Positions 60,233 to 64,000 of a DNA stretch of 64,000 bases are shown here, one piece after another. The DNA lies in assembly GCA_034429275.1 (NCBI GenBank), contig DAOUFU010000151.1, positions 1-64,000 of the forward strand, given 5' to 3'. How positions within the stretch are numbered: position 1 is the stretch's first letter; the number at the start of each line of letters is the position of its first letter. This DNA comes from DAOUFU01 sp034429275 (lineage in GTDB: Bacteria; Chloroflexota; Anaerolineae; Aggregatilineales; Aggregatilineaceae). The notes below the pieces were generated by a model. That model was not told the origin of the DNA, did not search any database, and saw only the letters and a list, made by a program, of their open reading frames with translations. The translations under genes were made by a program, and so were the position numbers.

Positions 60233-62245
60233 ATGAGCGCAGAACTGCTCTATTTCAACGGCATAGACGGATCGACGGGTCAGTATCTGGTGCCGCCCAT
60301 GACTGCGGAAACCCTGGCCGCCATCGTGCGCGGCGAGCAATGGGACCCCGCCCATCTGGACGAACTGCGCTGGCGGCATGAGCAGGACAGCACCCGCACG
60401 TATGCATTGAAGGAAGGGCTTGATCCCAAAAACCTGGCCGAAGCCGGGTGGGGCGTCATCTTCGCCGCCAATGTTGACCCCAGCCTGAATGCGGCCATCC
60501 GCGAAGCCCTGAGTGAACTGCTCGACCTGCGGCGCGCGCAGGCCGGCCCACTCTACCGCGAGTTCATGGGTTCGGCAGGCTATCGCCCTGAGGAATCCAA
60601 AAATGATTTTCTGGCGCGTCATGGGGCTGGCCCTGGACCGGTTGACCCGGCCAAAGTCCCTTACTACCTGCTGATTGTGGGCGATCCCCAGACTATCCCA
60701 TACCGCTTCCAGTATGAGCTGGATGTCGCGTATGCGGTCGGGCGAATTCATTTCGGATCACTGGACGATTACGCCCGCTATGCGCGCAGTGTGGCTCTGG
60801 CCGAGTCTGGCAAAGTGATGCTGCCACGCCGCGCTGTTTTCTTTGGGACCTCCAACCCAGACGATCAGGCCACCACCCTGAGCGCTGCCCAATTGGTTGA
60901 GCCGCTGGCTTTTACGCTGGCAGCCAATCAGCCCTATTGGGATATTCAGAGCGTCATCGGTGAGCCGGCACGCAAAGCACGCCTGAGCAATCACCTGGGC
61001 GGCAGTGATACGCCTGCCCTGTTCTTCAGCGCCAGTCATGGCATGGGCTTCCCCAACGGCGATCCCCGCCAGCTTCCATTTCAGGGCGCGCTGCTGTGCC
61101 AGGACTGGCCCGGACCAAAGGCCGGACTGGGCGAGATTCGCCGCGATTACTTCTTTGGCGGCGAAGACCTCGCCAGCGATGCCAACCTGCTGGGAACTAT
61201 CGCCTTTCACTTCGCCTGCTACGGCGCAGGGACCCCCTATTGGGACGACTTCGCCAAGCTGGCGTTCAAGTCGCGGACGGCAGTTGCGCCGCACGCCTTT
61301 GTCGCAGCGCTTCCACAGCGGATGCTGGCTCTTCCGAAGGGCGGCGCGCTGGCTGTGGTGGGCCACGTTGAGCGTGCCTGGACCTTTTCCTTCAACTGGG
61401 ATAAGGCGGGCGCGCAGACTCTCTCGTTCGAGAGCACGCTCACTCGCCTGATGGAAAATCACCCGATCGGGTCAGCGCTCGATTACCTTAACAGCCGCTA
61501 CGCAGAGATCTCGACGATGCTCAGCAACGCCCTTGAGGAAGCAGAATACACAAAACCCAACCCGTACAAACTGGCGAACCTGTGGACCGCCCATAACGAC
61601 GCGCGCGGCTATGCCCTGATCGGTGACCCGGCGGTGCGTCTGCCCGTCGTCCCAGCAGGCAGCACGATCCAGGCACAAACTGCGCGGCCTGCCATTCAGC
61701 CGATCGACGGCGGCAAAGGAAAAGTGCCGGTGGTGCTCTCAAGCCAGTTACCGGATGCACCGGCTCCCGCCCAGCCTTCGACACCTTCTGGGCCTTCCGA
61801 TTCCGTCCAGCCTGGCCAGTCCTCCCAACCTGCCCAGGGTGAGCTTGTCGCTGAATCACTGGCTCTATGGAGCAGCGATAGCCTCAAACAGCTTCGCGAG
61901 AATCTCTCCGACACGTTACGCAAGCTGACCGATCGGTTGTCTCAACTCGTCGATGACATCACCAGCCTGGAGGTTTCGACGTTTGTGGCCGAAAGCATGG
62001 ACGATATTCGCTACGACAGCCGCACTCACCAGTTCAGCGGTGGAGCGCGGCTGCGCGCCCTGACACACATCAGCCTGGATGGCGATGTGCAAATCTGCGT
62101 CCCGGTCGAATCGGACGAAATAGACAGCACGTTATGGGAAATCCATCGAAGTATGGTCGAGCAGGCCCAGGCCAACCGCGCCGAAATTTTCCGCATCACG
62201 GCGGAGGTCCTCGGCAACCTGCTGCTGCCCGGCCAGGGTAAGTAA
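60233..62245 (+). CDS. caspase-like/C25-type cysteine protease
   Basis: The 670-residue cytoplasmic protein has a gingipain/caspase-like fold. YYLLIVGDPQTIPYRFQYELD (around 144-164) and YAVGRIHFG resemble C25 peptidases. The catalytic pair would be His269 in FFSASHGMGF and Cys329 in IAFHFACYGAGTP. After the protease domain come a Pro/Ser-rich linker (about 500-545) and a helical, coiled-coil-like C-terminus (DSLKQLRENLSDTLRKL). It is followed at ten bases by a second gene and then by a CHAT gene. Such groups are known in bacterial regulated-proteolysis or defence loci; the target is unknown. Confidence 0.85.
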   Translation: MSAELLYFNGIDGSTGQYLVPPMTAETLAAIVRGEQWDPAHLDELRWRHEQDSTRTYALKEGLDPKNLAEAGWGVIFAANVDPSLNAAIREALSELLDLRRAQAGPLYREFMGSAGYRPEESKNDFLARHGAGPGPVDPAKVPYYLLIVGDPQTIPYRFQYELDVAYAVGRIHFGSLDDYARYARSVALAESGKVMLPRRAVFFGTSNPDDQATTLSAAQLVEPLAFTLAANQPYWDIQSVIGEPARKARLSNHLGGSDTPALFFSASHGMGFPNGDPRQLPFQGALLCQDWPGPKAGLGEIRRDYFFGGEDLASDANLLGTIAFHFACYGAGTPYWDDFAKLAFKSRTAVAPHAFVAALPQRMLALPKGGALAVVGHVERAWTFSFNWDKAGAQTLSFESTLTRLMENHPIGSALDYLNSRYAEISTMLSNALEEAEYTKPNPYKLANLWTAHNDARGYALIGDPAVRLPVVPAGSTIQAQTARPAIQPIDGGKGKVPVVLSSQLPDAPAPAQPSTPSGPSDSVQPGQSSQPAQGELVAESLALWSSDSLKQLRENLSDTLRKLTDRLSQLVDDITSLEVSTFVAESMDDIRYDSRTHQFSGGARLRALTHISLDGDVQICVPVESDEIDSTLWEIHRSMVEQAQANRAEIFRITAEVLGNLLLPGQGK

Positions 62246-62254
62246 CCGCGCGCT

Positions 62255-63052
62255 ATGATCAATCCAGTGATGAGCGCCTCCGGCGCACATTTCTCGGTTA
62301 CGCTGCCGGGCGGCAGCCCAGCCGCACAGGTCCTCGATGTCTGGGAACCTGCCCCGCCTGACGCGGTTTCTTTTGCGCCAGACGCCTCCGGTCCCGAACA
62401 GGAATATTCGCTGCCAGAAGCCATCACATGGCGAGCCGAGCTTCCGGCAGAGCCGCTGCCCGCCCACCTGGCCCTGTACGCACAACAGGCGGAAATCGCC
62501 GTGATCGAAGCGGCCCTGCGCCAGGTTGATCCGCGCCTGAATGCGTTCCTGGCCGATTATCATCCCGATCGTCCAGCCGCTTTTTCAGCGGGTGTACCGG
62601 CTCCGGAACAAGCCCTGGCCGGGTGGCTGCAAGCCGCCGTTCAACCCGTCAGCTTTGCCCAGGACAACTCCCGGCGTGCTGAAACACAAGATGCACAAGG
62701 GTTTCTGGAACAGGTGCGGCACCTGCTCAGCGCTTATTCATGGGTCGAGACCGCAGTCGAGGGGCAGGTGATCGCCTGTACGCGCGTAAGCTGGACCGGC
62801 GATTTTAATACGTCGTGGAGCGCATGGGCAGGCGCACAAAATACGGCACTGCACTCGCAGACTGTCGCTCTGGCCCTGGCCTCGCGTGCCGTGTGGGTGC
62901 GCTTTGCGGGGTCTTTGATTACGGGTGCGCTGCGCCTGGGAGCACAACTGGCCACACCGGGCGGAGCCATCCTCGCGCTGCCGGGCCTGTGGCGCTATAT
63001 CAACGATATTATCGACGACTACCGACGTCTCAGCCGCACCGTCCAGGCATGA
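62255..63052 (+). CDS. unrecognised protein with C-terminal hydrophobic helix, caspase-like locus
   Basis: The 265-residue protein matches no family I know. The first 170 residues are a soluble alpha/beta region with many Ala, Pro and Gln. Residues about 205-250 are hydrophobic (VWVRFAGSLITGALRLGA, then GGAILALPGLWRY), consistent with one or two membrane or amphipathic helices. It starts ten bases after the protease gene, so co-expression is likely. It could be an effector or a substrate of the protease, which is inferred from position only. The ribosome binding site is weak. Confidence 0.7.
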   Translation: MINPVMSASGAHFSVTLPGGSPAAQVLDVWEPAPPDAVSFAPDASGPEQEYSLPEAITWRAELPAEPLPAHLALYAQQAEIAVIEAALRQVDPRLNAFLADYHPDRPAAFSAGVPAPEQALAGWLQAAVQPVSFAQDNSRRAETQDAQGFLEQVRHLLSAYSWVETAVEGQVIACTRVSWTGDFNTSWSAWAGAQNTALHSQTVALALASRAVWVRFAGSLITGALRLGAQLATPGGAILALPGLWRYINDIIDDYRRLSRTVQA

Positions 63053-63101
63053 CCAGGTGTCGGATCGTCCGCAAATCCGCATAAGTGGGTATCAGGAGAA
63101 A

Positions 63102-63437
63102 ATGTGCGCTATGGCTAGCACCCTCGAAAAATCGATTCGCAGCGCTGCCGAAAAAATTGCTCAGATGTTGGAGGAAAACGCGACTCTGACCATCCGCACG
63201 TACATCACGCCCGTCGGCGAAAGCACAGCCACGGGCACCGAGCCGCGCGTCCTGATCGCCGAGACGGTGATCGGCCTCGACGGCGACTACACCACGGTCA
63301 TCCCGGTGCAGCGCGCGGAATCAGGTCTTTTGGAGCGTGACGAGGACCTGTTGGCGTCACATCAGCAGCACGTCCTTGCCGCCATCGACTACCGCAACAA
63401 ATCATTGAATGCCTTGCTGGACATCATCAAAAAATAG
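63102..63437 (+). CDS. small unrecognised protein of the caspase/CHAT locus
   Basis: The 111-residue protein is predicted as a helix (TLEKSIRSAAEKIAQMLEE), a beta-rich middle (LTIRTYITP, RVLIAETVIGLDGDYTTVIPV) and a C-terminal helix (LLASHQQHVLAAIDYRN). I do not recognise the family. AGGAG precedes ATGs at 63102 and 63111, either of which could be used. Small proteins of this kind beside CHAT genes often act as adaptors, but no such domain is evident here. Confidence 0.7.
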   Translation: MCAMASTLEKSIRSAAEKIAQMLEENATLTIRTYITPVGESTATGTEPRVLIAETVIGLDGDYTTVIPVQRAESGLLERDEDLLASHQQHVLAAIDYRNKSLNALLDIIKK

Positions 63438-63511
63438 CATCGTCTTCTGCCCAGCGGCGGCCTGTATAAGAAGAGGGCCGCTCACATCGAGTCGAATCAG
63501 GAGGGTCGGGC

Positions 63512-64000
63512 ATGACACTGCTCCCCGATCTTGAGATCGGCCTGCATCGCCAGGATGAAAACAACTACACGGTCGAGATGCGCTTCAAACGCCCGGACGA
63601 TGCGGCTCAGCGCGAACCGGTGCGCGGCCTCGCGCGCTTTGATCTGAACGCGCTGCGCCAGCACGCCCTGGATCGTGCGGCCTATGGCCGGGCGTTGAGT
63701 GCCAGCCTGTTTGAAGACCCACCGATCCGGGAGGCCTTCAAGTTTGCGCGCAGCACGGCGCAAACGCTGGAACAGGCGCTGCGTTTGCGGTTGTGGATTG
63801 GCAGCAGCGCACCCGAACTGCACGGTCTGCGCTGGGAAACGCTGCAAGATCCGGAGACCGGAGCCTGGCTGCTGACCGATGAAAGCGTCCTGTTCTCGCG
63901 TTTTCTGGGCAGTCCAGACTGGCACCCGGTGCGCCTAAATCCCAAGAGCGATTTGCGCGCCCTGGTTGCCATCGCGAACCCCAGCGATCTTTCCGAGGGC
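63512..64000 (+). CDS. CHAT-domain protein, N-terminal part (truncated by the window edge)
   Basis: The frame starts at ATG 63512 behind GGAGGG and is open to the end of the window, giving 163 residues. LRLRLWIGSSAPELHGLRWE, then LLTDESVLFSRFL and a strand LRALVAIANPSD, are the characteristic N-terminal part of bacterial CHAT proteases. The His and Cys motifs lie beyond the edge, so activity cannot be judged. It continues the locus of the caspase-like protease on the same strand. Confidence 0.85.
   Translation, partial: MTLLPDLEIGLHRQDENNYTVEMRFKRPDDAAQREPVRGLARFDLNALRQHALDRAAYGRALSASLFEDPPIREAFKFARSTAQTLEQALRLRLWIGSSAPELHGLRWETLQDPETGAWLLTDESVLFSRFLGSPDWHPVRLNPKSDLRALVAIANPSDLSEG

Noticed and set aside
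1..64000. CRISPR arrays, transposases, tRNA genes
   Set aside because: No regularly spaced repeats, transposase motifs or tRNA-like cloverleaf sequences were noticed; a tRNA scan would be needed to exclude the last with certainty.

Overview
The window is GC-rich, gene-dense bacterial DNA without rRNA, tRNA, CRISPR arrays or recognisable insertion sequences. The gene set suggests a member of the Chloroflexota (an Anaerolineae-like lineage). It combines pupylation genes outside an actinobacterial context, a LysW-dependent lysine pathway, a Gram-positive-type LexA box, long WD40/HEAT/CHAT proteins and a caspase-like locus. This placement is an inference from gene content; no marker gene was compared.

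Layout. (1) 1-3655: a left-edge fragment, then nadK, a B-box zinc-finger membrane protein and recN on the minus strand, behind a promoter whose spacer holds a LexA/SOS palindrome. (2) 3699-7622: a sugar-type ABC importer (binding protein plus two permeases), minus strand. (3) 7838-27387: the most interesting block, thirteen minus-strand genes in tight succession. In order of transcription they are an ARC/Mpa-type AAA ATPase, Dop, Pup (ending GGQ), PafA, a TPR/HEAT protein, an FHA plus double RING-like protein, an E1-like enzyme, an E2-like enzyme with HPN and an active-site Cys, a YbjN/CesT-like protein, a ubiquitin-like protein ending in Gly, a JAMM peptidase, a CHAT protein lacking its Cys, and a membrane protein of about 1,900 residues with a beta-propeller and HEAT repeats. 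Two different protein-tagging systems, pupylation and a ubiquitin-like E1-E2-RING-JAMM system, thus appear to share one gene cluster. No 20S proteasome subunit genes are present. (4) 27665-29617: an ABC exporter, same strand. (5) 29820-31755: transaldolase and a phosphoribosyltransferase, plus strand.

(6) 31828-41223: a plus-strand operon encoding almost the whole alpha-aminoadipate lysine pathway (lysW, lysX, lysY, lysZ, lysJ, homocitrate synthase, homoaconitase large and small subunits, homoisocitrate dehydrogenase, lysK), mostly joined by ATGA overlaps. It is preceded by a good promoter and two tandem, apparently duplicated attenuators. Each has a short leader peptide with KK-x-KK codons, a segment at its stop codon that can pair with the terminator, and a Rho-independent terminator. 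(7) 41239-47833: carB and carA (minus), divergent from aspS (plus). (8) 47939-57132: a sugar-nucleotide epimerase, an SLC13-type transporter with RCK_C domains, a MOCOS-like class V aminotransferase, a zinc alcohol dehydrogenase, a GH94-type phosphorylase and a PfkB sugar kinase behind a perfect cre-type LacI-family operator. (9) 57446-64000: a secreted DUF3160-like protein, then a plus-strand locus with a C25/caspase-like His-Cys protease, two unrecognised small proteins and a CHAT protein cut by the window edge.

How the genes could work together: Dop would deamidate the C-terminal Gln of Pup, PafA would attach Pup to lysines, and ARC would unfold the tagged protein. In parallel the E1 would activate the C-terminal Gly of the Ubl, the E2 would carry it, the FHA-RING protein could select phosphorylated targets, and the JAMM enzyme would remove the tag. 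Their co-location suggests a shared target set or crosstalk, which is an inference.
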